From Stentor coeruleus (taxonomy: Eukaryota > Ciliophora > Heterotrichea > Heterotrichida > Stentoridae): 64,000 nt of DNA. Positions 22,738 to 32,861 of this stretch are shown in pieces. The stretch lies in NCBI GenBank assembly GCA_001970955.1, contig MPUH01000107.1, positions 42,502-106,501 of the forward strand, given 5' to 3'. The translations under genes and the position numbers were made by a program. The notes under the pieces are model-generated. The model saw only the letters and a list, made by a program, of their open reading frames with translations. It was not told where the DNA came from and searched no databases. Within the stretch, counting starts at the first letter, position 1; each line of letters starts with the position of its first letter.

Positions 22738-24714
22738 TTATACATCATTATAATTAGCAACACTACTTTCAATAAGCGTCGTGTCAAAACTTACACTTCT
22801 CTGTTTCTCCTTAACAATAATCGAATCAGAGTCACTTGAACTACTCAAAATGTATTGATAATTATGCAAACTATTGAGAAATGAAAAATCAGACTCATTA
22901 CTAAACAAACTAAACCTTTCTGAAACCATAGACAACTCATCATCTGATTTTCTTGGCATATTTTTTATATACCCTTTAACTGTTTTAATAAATTTCCTTT
23001 TTTTTGGGTATAAATCTTTTAATCTTCTTTTAACTCCCCATACAGCTCTTGTGTTTAAATCTTTAACCCTATGTTTTTTGAATTCCCTTATGTATTTTTT
23101 ATTAAAACTATACTCGCCAGCTTTGATTGTTTGAGACTCCCTACGTTTTTTAAGCCAGTTTTTTTGTAGGTTTTCCATTTCGGTCATTTTTTTACAATCT
23201 TTAGCTATATGTCCAAGGTTTTTACAAAGAAAACATAAGATTTTTAGTTTTGATAAGTCTCCAGATAGAGTAGAATCGTGAAGATCTTGAAGTTTTTGGT
23301 TCATTTCTGGGAATTGGGCTGAGATTATGCTCAAGTCAAGCTTTTGTAAACAAAGGGTTTCTAAGAAGTTTGCGCTTTGGATTGTAGCGCATCGGGGTTT
23401 TGAGGAAAATAAACCGATTTCGCCGAAGTGATCTTTGGATGATAGGTATTTTATAGCGCTTTGGGTTTTGAGATCGACAACTACTACTCGACCTTTTGTT
23501 ATAAAAAACATGTTGGTTGAGTCTTCATTTTCATTGAAAATAATATCCCCAGGAGAATTCACCTGTGGTTTCAACACTTTCGAAATCCTCGAAATGCACA
23601 CCGGGGACAAATCGTTCATAAACCCAAGCTTCAAAACTGTATTTCCATTAATATACGCGAAAATCTCTTCTCTTAACGGTTGGCTTAAAACCCCAAGCAA
23701 TACCTTTAAATCCACTTGATTTTTCGATGTTGTATAAATATAATTAATATACTTCCTTGATTTACTTCTTATTTCTTCAGACAAACTATGTATTTTCATA
23801 ATTTTATTGATTTTGACTAACAATTCCTGTCTTTCTTTATCCTTTGATGTGTGTTTTTCAATGATTGTCCCAACATTTCCTATTATATATCCAAAAGTCA
23901 CTGATGTTATATTCATTGTTATAATACCCAATATTCTTTCTGAAGTAGTTTTAGGACTAAGATCTCCATATCCTATAGAAGCCATTGTTACAAATGCCCA
24001 ATATAAACAGTAAATATACATGATAAACGGGTCATTGATGCTCCCATTGATAGAAAATTCAATAAGACTAGCAAAAGAATCTGGGGAGAGGTTTTCACGG
24101 CTGATGAAAAACATAAGACATGCACAAAAATGAGCCACTAAAAATAAATAAAGTGCTGATTTTATTAGTTTTATCAACGAAAGGCCCTTTTTGCTTATTA
24201 TCCGATCTTCTATTCTTAAAATTAGATATTTAAGCCTCGACAACCTAATAAGCTTCAATAATTTCATCATTTTCAGCATATTAAAATGTTTTCCTGAACT
24301 AACAGCTGCAATTTTTTCCTTAGAAACAAAATTTTCCATTACATCATCAAAAGGAATAGTTGATAATATATCAACCCAGAACCAAAACTTTAGATATTCT
24401 TTAATAATTATATTCCTTTTCATATACAATTCTCCTTTGATATAAATACCTGAGTTCAATGTCACTAGTATATCTATAGAAAATATTGAAATAGAATAAT
24501 AATCTATTTTCAAAATAAAAACCTCATCATCTTGGGCAAAAGCTGTTGCATATGGTATAAGAATTCCTAATATGCCAAGTGAAACTACCATGAAAACTTC
24601 CCAGGAAAAACGGATTGATTGATCTGGTCTAAATACAAAACTTGTGTTTAGTCTGCTCTTAATATCACTTTTCTTACTTTGTTTAGATTTCTTAATCATT
24701 TTTATTAAGATCAA
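22738..24714 (-). CDS. cyclic-nucleotide-binding K+ channel with CCHC zinc knuckle, 658 aa
   Basis: A six-segment channel of the EAG/HCN/CNG type. A basic S4 of repeated K/R every third residue (MLKMMKLLKLIRLSRLKYL) lies around 145-165. The pore has ASIGYGDLSPKT near 245-255, a K+-selective filter. A C-linker and a cyclic-nucleotide-binding domain follow at about 370-480. At about 492-506 there is a perfect CX2CX4HX4C zinc knuckle (CFLCKNLGHIAKDC), then a basic tail. Such channels set membrane potential and ciliary beating in ciliates, with cAMP or cGMP as possible ligand. The knuckle, usual in RNA-binding proteins, is an odd addition. The start could also be the Met six residues in. It ends in TAA. 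A phosphodiesterase lies 8 kb away. Confidence 0.92.
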   Translation of the reverse strand: MILIKMIKKSKQSKKSDIKSRLNTSFVFRPDQSIRFSWEVFMVVSLGILGILIPYATAFAQDDEVFILKIDYYSISIFSIDILVTLNSGIYIKGELYMKRNIIIKEYLKFWFWVDILSTIPFDDVMENFVSKEKIAAVSSGKHFNMLKMMKLLKLIRLSRLKYLILRIEDRIISKKGLSLIKLIKSALYLFLVAHFCACLMFFISRENLSPDSFASLIEFSINGSINDPFIMYIYCLYWAFVTMASIGYGDLSPKTTSERILGIITMNITSVTFGYIIGNVGTIIEKHTSKDKERQELLVKINKIMKIHSLSEEIRSKSRKYINYIYTTSKNQVDLKVLLGVLSQPLREEIFAYINGNTVLKLGFMNDLSPVCISRISKVLKPQVNSPGDIIFNENEDSTNMFFITKGRVVVVDLKTQSAIKYLSSKDHFGEIGLFSSKPRCATIQSANFLETLCLQKLDLSIISAQFPEMNQKLQDLHDSTLSGDLSKLKILCFLCKNLGHIAKDCKKMTEMENLQKNWLKKRRESQTIKAGEYSFNKKYIREFKKHRVKDLNTRAVWGVKRRLKDLYPKKRKFIKTVKGYIKNMPRKSDDELSMVSERFSLFSNESDFSFLNSLHNYQYILSSSSDSDSIIVKEKQRSVSFDTTLIESSVANYNDV

Positions 24715-25347
24715 TAATAGATTTTAGTTTATATGTATAATAGTTAAAACTTATAAATCTTATTCCATATCTCCCTATATTCGAATAATAAGTGTCTTGA
24801 ACTTTTAACCTTTATTTTTAATAAAAACTGATATATCGCAAATACTAAATAGGTTAATAAAAGTAAAAGCGTATAATTACATAAAACATATGCTGATAAT
24901 AATCTTATGAACCAGTTTTGAATATTTTCAAACAGTTTGTAACCGCTTAGTAGTGGCTTTTATATAAATTTATAATATACAAAGTTAAAAAAATCCCTGC
25001 TATAGCAATCTTGCTATAAAAGGTAGTCACAAATAAATAGCGTACAAATTACTCTCATAAGTGAAAATAATAAAAAGTCCTAATATTTAACAGACCCACC
25101 ACAAGCTTCTAACACCCTAAAAAATCTACCCGAAGCCAATTTCTTATCAAAATCCTCAATAATTTTAATATCAAGCCTGCTCTTATCATTAAAAACCATA
25201 TCTTATCATTCCTCAAACATCTAATCTAATCTAATCCAATCCTAAAAACCTTAACACCCTATTTTTCAGTCTTAAAACTAAAAATTCCCATAATCCAAAT
25301 CATTTCATCCTGAAAAATTTCAATGAAATATTCATATTATTTAAAAA
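24715..25347. other. divergent promoter region, channel and LRR gene
   Basis: 633 bp, no gene. A perfect TATAGCAA-TC-TTGCTATA hairpin lies at 25001-25018. From 25080 to 25347 the plus strand is C-rich, leading into the LRR gene. Confidence 0.5.
25001..25018. repeat. 8-bp perfect inverted repeat, 2-base loop
   Basis: TATAGCAA / TTGCTATA around TC, midway between two divergent genes. Confidence 0.5.
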
Positions 25348-27734
25348 ATGAACCAGAGATGCCTTGAAGAAACATGGATCAAATTAGAATCCGCACTTGG
25401 CGAGGAGAAAAAAAGATCTTTGTCACACAGGATCTCCAAACGAACAATAAACTCAACAAAAAGGCCTAGTTCCCGAAGTAATTCTACTAGTTTTAAACTA
25501 CCAAAAGAGACAATTTCAAGAAAACAGCTTAAAAAAATATATAAAGCCAAGTGTGAAGATATGAAAATCCCAGTTTTACCCGACCAAGAATCCCGTTTTA
25601 TAACATTTTGCATAAACAATTTCAAGAACCGCCATTTTCATATGAAAGAAGCTGGATTAGCTTCAAAATCAGCATTTGCTATAGGAAGAGTATTAAAAAC
25701 AGCCTCTTTTGCATATGTGGATTTATCTAAAAATAGTCTTACTGGAATTGGAGCTTTTATACTATTAAAAGAAATTAATGAATCTCAGACAATTGTCCAT
25801 TTAGACTTGAGTAACAATGAAATACCCCCTGAAGGCTTTGAAAATATTGCCATGATTTTGGCTTGTCATCCTTCGATTATTAGTATTGATTTCTCATCGT
25901 ATGAAGGACTTCATCGTAATCGTTTGAGTAATACTGGAGCGATGCATTTGTCGACTGCTTTGAAAAAAAATATGCTTTTACAGTTTATAGGGCTCTCTGG
26001 AACTGGGCTTAATGATGGTATAGAGCATATTGCCTTTGGAATAACTGGAACTTACAATTTAGTTAGTTTGGATTTGAGCAATAATGGGCTTATAGGCAAA
26101 CAAATGGAATGTTTATCAAAAGCTGTAGTCAAAACGCAGCTGAAAATACTCAACCTCAGTTATAATAAAATAACTGATGATGGCTGCGAGTTTCTATCAA
26201 ACATGATCCTTGGAGCATATGAAGCAGCATGTCCTGTAGTAAATCTAAATTTATCTTACAATGGAATAACATCAAAAGGTGCAGGGAAAATATTCCATTC
26301 TTTAAGACTGAATATATTGATTAAAGACTTCAACATATCTGGTAATCAATTTTCGCAAGGACTTTCTCTTTATTTTAACAGTTTTTTATCTGATAATTGT
26401 GTATTGACAAGTTTGAATTTATCATACTGCAATATTAAAGCTGAATGTTTGCAAAGTTTATCAGAAGGTCTTATTCGAAATATCAAATTAGAAAACTTAA
26501 ACCTTTCTCATAATAAAGCAGAAGATACTGGGGCACAACATATTGCCCATGGGTTAAGTAAAAATACCGCCCTTAAAAGCATAGATTTAAGTAGTTGTAT
26601 GATTAAAGGACAAGGGGCTCTTTTTTTAGTAAAAGCTTTACGTGAAAACTTTATCCTTCAATCCTTAAACCTTCGTGACAACTCAGTTAAAGACGATTCT
26701 GGTGAGGTTTTAGTCGAAATAACTCGGACTAACAAAAATTTCCTTTCTGTCAACCTCGACCTAAACCCAGTCAATTTAAAATTTGTTGAAAGTATCAAGG
26801 AAAACCTTCGAGATAATCGTCGAGGACACAAAAAGCAGCAAATTCCCAAAATCAAACAGGAAATCGAAAAAATGCGTATCCCAATTGACACTTATGAATC
26901 CCTTAATGCAAAAATCAGAACCCGACTTCAAGAAAAAACCGATTTTGAACGTAAACATGAAATCAACGATGAAACATATGAAGAAATCAAAACAAAAGAA
27001 GAGCAAAAAACTCAAACAATGATCTCAGAACATCATGTTTTACGAGAAAAAAACATTGACCTAAGCCGAAATCTAGATGCTTCACAAAGCGAAATGATAG
27101 TAAAAATTACACAGAAACTCCGAGTCCAAAGCGAAAGAAAAATTGAAGAACTGCATTTTAAAATAAGACTTGCAGATATAGAAAATGCTCAATCTGGGAA
27201 AATATGTATTATATAAATAGTGGCTGCGGTTAAGGAAAATCATATGAAAAAAAAAGAATATGTTGATTTATCTCTTGTGAAATATAGAGAAAAATATGCT
27301 GAAGAAGAAAACTGTTGGGAAAATGCTAAGGAAAATTTGAAGAATTTAAGGTNGTTAAGGAAAATCATATGAAAAAAAAAGAATATGTTGATTTATCTCT
27401 TGTGAAATATAGGGAAAAATATGCTGAAGAAGAAAACTGTTGGGAAAATGCTAAGGAAAATTTGAAGAATTTAAGGTTTTTACTTGAGGACCAGAAAAGA
27501 CAGGTTGAAAGTTTGAAGGGGTTGAATGGNTTTTTACTTGAGGACCAGAAAAGACAGGTTGAAAGTTTGAAGGGGTTGAATGGAAATGATATGATGAGAT
27601 CGAGGAAAGGTAGTCACATACCTTCAGAGTTTTTAGCTACGGAAAAACTGGCGATGAATAAGAAAAAATACTCGCCTAAGAAGAAAGTTAAGACAATGAT
27701 CAGGAATATAAGGTCTAGTTCTGCTATTAAATAG
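25348..27734 (+). CDS. leucine-rich-repeat protein with coiled-coil tail, about 730 aa
   Basis: Residues about 125-470 hold about 11 ribonuclease-inhibitor-type LRRs (LDLSNNEIPPEG, LNLSYNKITDDGCEF, LNLSHNKAEDTGAQH). A basic N-terminus precedes them and a long charged coiled coil follows. A 15-nt intron at 27206-27220 links the first frame to the rest. Two assembly duplications around Ns at 27353 and 27530 then break the gene; collapsing both (125 and 54 nt) gives one frame of 731 codons ending TAG at 27734. The two copies of the first duplication differ by one base. Long LRR plus coiled-coil proteins of this kind are common in ciliary and cortical structures, so a structural role is inferred. 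Confidence 0.85.
27206..27220 (+). other. 15-nt intron, GTATTATATAAATAG
   Basis: Phase-1 intron. Removing it lets the LRR gene run into its coiled-coil tail. Confidence 0.88.
27229..27477. repeat. 124-bp duplication flanking N (27353)
   Basis: Copies 27229-27352 and 27354-27477 differ at one position (AGA versus AGG). Likely unmerged contig ends, perhaps from two haplotypes. Confidence 0.9.
27477..27583. repeat. 53-bp duplication flanking N (27530)
   Basis: Identical copies 27477-27529 and 27531-27583. Assembly join inside the LRR gene. Confidence 0.9.
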
Positions 27735-27813
27735 TTTTTTTTTTGAGTATATATATAAGTTTGTGGAATCTTTAATGAATATGTTTTTTTTTTTTTTTAG
27801 ATTTAAAATATGG

Positions 27814-29640
27814 TTAAACAGTGACATTGTTAACTTCCTTGAGGTTTGGAAGTGCTTTATAATCATTAGCACGAGGCTGATTTATGATTTTTGGTATAAA
27901 ATCAAAAGTTTTGGGTATAAGATAATTACCTTGTGATAACTCTTGCTTTCGAGGGAACTTTTGAATTTTTGCTTGTTTTGTTGGTAAATCAGCGCCTCTA
28001 AGCATGGATATAGCTTGTCTTCGATCACGTAATATTTCTTCTATATGCTTATAGTATACAAGATCCTTAACATCAGTTGATGTTGGGTTGATTCGATATA
28101 GTTTAAGGATTTTTTTAACAGCTTCGTTATCAAAATCAATTAAATCTCCTGTGTCTTCTGGTCCTTCTGGAGGTGGATTTTGTTGAACATTAGCTAGTTT
28201 TTGTAGACTCGTTGCTGAAAGGGTTAAGTGACGTTTGGGTGCTGAAGCTGTTGGTTTAGGTTTTATCATGTTTTTAGTTTGTGATGGCTGTTTGTAGATC
28301 TCGTCTGGCTTCTTTTTTGGGAAATGGCCTGAGATATCGGACCAAAGCTGACTTGCTGCATTTAAATAAATATCATATTTCTCTTTATTCTCAGTTGGAT
28401 ACAACTTTTTAAACCCTCCAAGATGAGTACTTTCCCATTTCTCTCTTCTTTCAATATACTCCCTAGCTTTTTCCATCTTCTCCTCCTTAGTTTCTTTATT
28501 GATTTTGCCAGGAAAAACTTTTTTTTGCATATCATTTTTTTTGCTTATGTAGTAATTCTTCCTATCCCGGACTCTAGATCCTAATATCTGCAAAGTTTCT
28601 CTAATCAGTCTATGTTTGATTTTCCAGTCAAGTGGACTATCTGTACTAAAAGAAGGCGAATGGTTGACTTCTAATAAAATCGGGTTTAAATTGCTATCAA
28701 TAATTATATCAAAACCAAGCAATTCAAAACACATCCCATTAGTAAAATCTTCAGGTTGGCATGTTTTATATATATGAGCAACAGATGGTTGTACAGAACA
28801 TAATGTTTTTAATATAATATCTTCAATTTTACCTTGTAGTTCCTCAACATCTTTCCCTTGGTTTTTCAAATACTCATAAGTAGATTTAAGACTTCTCTTA
28901 TGCCCAACATTATCAACATTAGAATTTGAATTGAATTTGAACTTAGGATTGTTTTTATTTATAGCATAATTTGTTAAATGAACATACATATCACTAAAAT
29001 TTATATTGTCAGGATTACTATAAGGTTCTGTAGCTAATCTTGTTAATCCATCCTCATGAAGAAATACTCTAAGAGGATTACATCCTGCAACCAAAACATA
29101 AATCCTTAAATCAAATTTTAATCCTTCAATCAAATATGGATCAGAAAGGTATTCTTGAACAACATATCTTTCACTTATATTAATATCATCTAAACGTTTT
29201 ATCAAAAATATTCCTCTACCTTGACTTGATGCTTCAGGTTTTACTATGAAAATTTTCTTTTTATTAATATGTTGTTTGAAATCTATATAATCTCCTGGTA
29301 ATACCCAGGTTTTAGGGTAAAAATTGTATTCATTAGGGAAAAGTTTCATCATTTTGTTTAGGTTCCAAGCTAAGTAATTCTTTTTACATATACCATGCAT
29401 TCCTGGAAAGTGGTTTATTTTTTGGTAGCTCCGCATTTTTGAAAGTTTATCTGTTGTTATGTAATTGTCCGTCCAGGTTATGTCCCAATCATCGTTTTCA
29501 TTTTCTGTTATACGCCAAGATAGTGTTTCGGTTATGACGTTTTTTATTACCTCGTATTCTGTGTCTAGGATGTTGCAGATTAGTCTTGCTTTTCTTGGGG
29601 GAGGTTTAGGCTGATCTTTTTCTTGTAGGTCAAGTGACAT
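27814..29640 (-). CDS. tubulin-tyrosine-ligase-like polyglutamylase, 608 aa
   Basis: A TTL core at residues about 60-370: YQKINHFPGMHGICKKN, ATP-grasp motif FIVKPEASSQGRGIFL, YVVQEYLSDPYL, KFDLRIYVLV, VHLTNYAINK, CFELLGFDIIID and LLEVNHSPSF with its metal-binding Glu and Asn. KFDLRIYVLVAG and the lack of a glycylase-type insert resemble the TTLL6/13 elongating glutamylases, which add glutamate chains to tubulin tails in cilia. The C-terminal 240 residues are basic and may bind microtubules. It is divergently arranged with the glycylase-like gene at 30282, sharing a 641-bp promoter region. It ends in TAA. Confidence 0.9.
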   Translation of the reverse strand: MSLDLQEKDQPKPPPRKARLICNILDTEYEVIKNVITETLSWRITENENDDWDITWTDNYITTDKLSKMRSYQKINHFPGMHGICKKNYLAWNLNKMMKLFPNEYNFYPKTWVLPGDYIDFKQHINKKKIFIVKPEASSQGRGIFLIKRLDDINISERYVVQEYLSDPYLIEGLKFDLRIYVLVAGCNPLRVFLHEDGLTRLATEPYSNPDNINFSDMYVHLTNYAINKNNPKFKFNSNSNVDNVGHKRSLKSTYEYLKNQGKDVEELQGKIEDIILKTLCSVQPSVAHIYKTCQPEDFTNGMCFELLGFDIIIDSNLNPILLEVNHSPSFSTDSPLDWKIKHRLIRETLQILGSRVRDRKNYYISKKNDMQKKVFPGKINKETKEEKMEKAREYIERREKWESTHLGGFKKLYPTENKEKYDIYLNAASQLWSDISGHFPKKKPDEIYKQPSQTKNMIKPKPTASAPKRHLTLSATSLQKLANVQQNPPPEGPEDTGDLIDFDNEAVKKILKLYRINPTSTDVKDLVYYKHIEEILRDRRQAISMLRGADLPTKQAKIQKFPRKQELSQGNYLIPKTFDFIPKIINQPRANDYKALPNLKEVNNVTV

Positions 29641-30281
29641 TATATGAGTTTGTATATATGATTATTATAGAGAATTATGGATTTTTAAATTTTTACAGAG
29701 TTCAGGGTTGATTTTCTAAGATTTTGATGGAAAAGGTAGAAGGGAGAGAAGAGGGAGTTTTGAAAGTGGATTCAGAGATGTGATGTGATTTTTTTATTGA
29801 AGATTTGATGGAGGAATGATGGAAGAATAAGGGGAATATTGTACAACCTAACACACAATCCCACTAAAGGATCTACCTAATAAGCATATAAATTTAAACT
29901 AAGCAATAATAATCACATCAATAAAAATAGGCTAACCGATAAAGTATAAACCTGATTATTTATATAAAAACCCTCAAATCTAATTCTAATCTAAACATAA
30001 AAAAAAGCATTCCAAAATCATTCCACCCATTATCTTCAAATAAAATTAACAAAATTTAAATCACCCTTCCTTAAATCCTCATCCCAACCCACAATCAACC
30101 AAAACATAAAAATTCATAAACTTCCAACCCTCAAAAAAAACTCACCAAAATCCATCTCCTTCTAAAATCCTTAACTTCCTAACCAAACCTTATCCCTTCC
30201 ATTAAACTCACCCCATTCCCCAATCCTCCACCCCATCCACTTTCCAAAACCTTTCCATTCTCATGATAAAAAATATCCAAA
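29641..30281. promoter_or_regulatory. shared promoter region between two tubulin ligase genes
   Basis: Between two divergent starts. Bases 29641-29840 are G-rich and 29850-30281 strongly C-rich on the plus strand, so each gene has a C-rich, G-poor leader on its own coding strand. No individual site was recognised. Confidence 0.5.
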
Positions 30282-32480
30282 ATGGAGAGCCAAAATCAAA
30301 TCGAGCGTCATCGTACTTTATCTGAAGATTTTTCTCCAAAAAACCCTCTAAAGCCTCGTCATTCCTCACTTGAAACAAACTCACACTCTCATTCCTCCCT
30401 AAAAACCCACACGTCGCAAAACTTTAAAAATTTCACATTAAAAACCCCTCAAAAATCCAACCCTTCATCATTGCAAACTGAAATAAAAAAAGTAAATAAA
30501 GATAACAACGACCTTGAATCTATTGAAGAAGCCAAAAGTTTAAAAGCATATTATCGTTCTCGATATGTAACATTAATAAAATCCTTACAAGAAACCAATA
30601 AACAAAAACTCATACAAAAGGAACAAGAAGAAGAAAAAATCAGGAAAAAAAAAGAAAAACTCAAAGGCGAACTTGGGCTAAGTAACGTAAAAGCTAAATT
30701 TAATATAATCCCTCAAGAAGAAGAAACTAAAACAGAAAATAAAGATAAAAAAGATAAAGAAAGACCAGAAACAGAACCTATAAAGACTGAAGATCCAAAA
30801 AACCGCAAAGTAAATGCTTCGAAAATACTAAAAAGGGCCCAAGAACACTTGCAGAAAATAGCCGAAAAGAAACTCGAAGAACAAAAAAAGGAAGAAGAAG
30901 AAAAAATCAGAGAAAAAAAACTTAGACAAGCACTTAAAGAAGCGGTATTAAGTAAAAATCAAGAAGATGGAGAAAATGAGAGAAAAAATGAGAAACTTTT
31001 ATCCCATTCGAAAAAAATTACAATAACTGATATGAATTTATTCAAAAAAAGGCATAAACTAAAAGAAAGCGATAAGGTTTTTATAATTGTTGGATGTTAT
31101 CCTGATATAAGAAAAGCATTACAAGCTAGAGGAGGATGGTATGAAAATTTAGATATATCAAGTCCTTGTTTTGACCTTAAATGGACTGTTAGGAGGAAAG
31201 ATGTGGATTTTGATAACTTAAAAGATTATCAGCTTTGTAATCATTTTGATAAAAGTACTATGATTACAACAAAAGTAGGATTGTGTCATAGTTTAAGGAA
31301 TCTTATTTGGTTTAATTCAGTTGATATTGATACTTTTTATCCCAGGTGTTTTGATTTGAGTGAATCAGCAGAAAAAGAAGACTTTTTTACAGAGTTTAAA
31401 GCGCTAAGAGCTGAAGCGGTATTAAAATTAGCGGATAATGGACAAAGGATATCACGTAGAGTTGTTAATGTAGCTTTAAAAGTTTGTAATAAAAGACTTA
31501 GAGACCTTGATGACCTTATAGACGACCCGAAAATTAAAACCTGGGAACTTGTAACAGATAAACAATGGGAAATATTATCAGGTCCATTAACTGGGGGTAA
31601 AGAAGACATAATCAACTTAAAAGACCAAATCTCAACTACTTTATCACGTTTATCTAAAAAGTACCCTCAATTCACAATAAATGGAATCAACAACATCTGG
31701 ATTCTAAAACCAGCAGGATTATCTCGTGGACGTGGTATTGAACTTTATAATCATCTTGATGAACTAAAAGACAAACTACAAAAAGAAGGTCAGTGGGTAA
31801 TTCAAAAGTATCTAGAAAACCCACTTCTTGTCAAAAAAAAGAAATTCGATATCCGCCAATGGGTACTTGTAACTTCTTGGAACCCTTTAACAGCTTGGTT
31901 TTATGATAAATGCTACTTACGTTTTGGTGTTGAAGACTATTCAATAAACGATATAAAAAATAGGTTTATTCATTTGACTAACAACTCAATTCAAAAGTAT
32001 TCAGAAAACTTCGACAAATCAGATATTGAAGGAAATATGTGGCATTCAGACCAATTCGCTGAGTATTTACACAATGTTGAAGGACATAATATATGGGAAG
32101 ATACTATAAAACCCAATATAAAAAAAATAATAACACATAGTCTTGAATGTGTACAAGATATGGTTGATGGAAGAAAAGGTTCATGTGAGCTTTATGGTTA
32201 TGATATTATGTTAGATGATCAATATAATCCTTGGCTTATTGAAGTAAACTGTAGTCCAGCTATGGATTATTCAACACCTATAACAGAGTTTATGGTAAAA
32301 GATGTTATGGACGATACAATTAAAATAATGGTCGACTATTATTATGCGCCTTATAATAAAAAACAATTAGTCGATACTGGGAATTTCGTCCTTTTAGTGA
32401 AATCAGATCGGACTGTTGATAGGCCTATTGAGTCTTTTGGATTAACTTTATTATGTCAAGGTAAGGCAATAAGTAAATAA
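30282..32480 (+). CDS. TTLL3/8-like tubulin glycylase, 732 aa
   Basis: A Lys/Glu-rich, low-complexity N-terminus of about 240 residues is followed by a TTL domain: SLRNLIWFNSVDIDTFYPRC (glycylase-type), ATP-grasp WILKPAGLSRGRGIELY, WVIQKYLENPLL, KKFDIRQWVLVT, FIHLTNNSIQK, CELYGYDIML, WLIEVNCSPAMDYSTP. FYPRCFDL and the extended upstream block fit TTLL3/8, which attach glycine to tubulin in axonemes. It ends in TAA 6 bp from the end of the convergent 120-aa gene. Confidence 0.9.
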   Translation: MESQNQIERHRTLSEDFSPKNPLKPRHSSLETNSHSHSSLKTHTSQNFKNFTLKTPQKSNPSSLQTEIKKVNKDNNDLESIEEAKSLKAYYRSRYVTLIKSLQETNKQKLIQKEQEEEKIRKKKEKLKGELGLSNVKAKFNIIPQEEETKTENKDKKDKERPETEPIKTEDPKNRKVNASKILKRAQEHLQKIAEKKLEEQKKEEEEKIREKKLRQALKEAVLSKNQEDGENERKNEKLLSHSKKITITDMNLFKKRHKLKESDKVFIIVGCYPDIRKALQARGGWYENLDISSPCFDLKWTVRRKDVDFDNLKDYQLCNHFDKSTMITTKVGLCHSLRNLIWFNSVDIDTFYPRCFDLSESAEKEDFFTEFKALRAEAVLKLADNGQRISRRVVNVALKVCNKRLRDLDDLIDDPKIKTWELVTDKQWEILSGPLTGGKEDIINLKDQISTTLSRLSKKYPQFTINGINNIWILKPAGLSRGRGIELYNHLDELKDKLQKEGQWVIQKYLENPLLVKKKKFDIRQWVLVTSWNPLTAWFYDKCYLRFGVEDYSINDIKNRFIHLTNNSIQKYSENFDKSDIEGNMWHSDQFAEYLHNVEGHNIWEDTIKPNIKKIITHSLECVQDMVDGRKGSCELYGYDIMLDDQYNPWLIEVNCSPAMDYSTPITEFMVKDVMDDTIKIMVDYYYAPYNKKQLVDTGNFVLLVKSDRTVDRPIESFGLTLLCQGKAISK

Positions 32481-32486
32481 ACTTAT

Positions 32487-32849
32487 CTATTTAAAACCTG
32501 CTCTTTTTAAAGCTTCTTCTTGTAAAGTGTCGAGTTCACGTCTTTTTGCTGAGATTCTTGAAAAGTCTTCATTTGATAATATCCCATCACCTATAGCTTG
32601 ACCCAACATATTATCAGGATGTACTTTTATTATCATTGAATCCATGTAAAAAACTTTACTAACATGACGATTTTTCATGCATTGAGCCAAATTACCGAAT
32701 TGTTTACGGAATAGATTCACTGGATCAGTTGGATGTAAACCTTGCATCATTGGTGTCACTTCAGCTGTTGAAAGCTGTAGACGATATTTACACTCCCTAC
32801 AAAAACAATCTATTAGGAAATGGACAAACCTGGCTTCAGATGACTCCAT
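32487..32849 (-). CDS. unknown conserved-looking protein, 120 aa
   Basis: I do not recognise this protein. It is mostly helical, with a Cys-rich stretch near the start (CFCRECKYRL) and a charged C-terminal helix (RISAKRRELDTLQEEALKR). No signal peptide or membrane segment. It is squeezed between two genes, 6 bp from the glycylase end and 12 bp from the phosphodiesterase stop. Such spacing leaves almost no room for a separate promoter, unless it lies inside the neighbour. Its full-length open frame and good composition support a real gene. Ends in TAG. Confidence 0.7.
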   Translation of the reverse strand: MESSEARFVHFLIDCFCRECKYRLQLSTAEVTPMMQGLHPTDPVNLFRKQFGNLAQCMKNRHVSKVFYMDSMIIKVHPDNMLGQAIGDGILSNEDFSRISAKRRELDTLQEEALKRAGFK

Positions 32850-32861
32850 TATTTTTACTAG

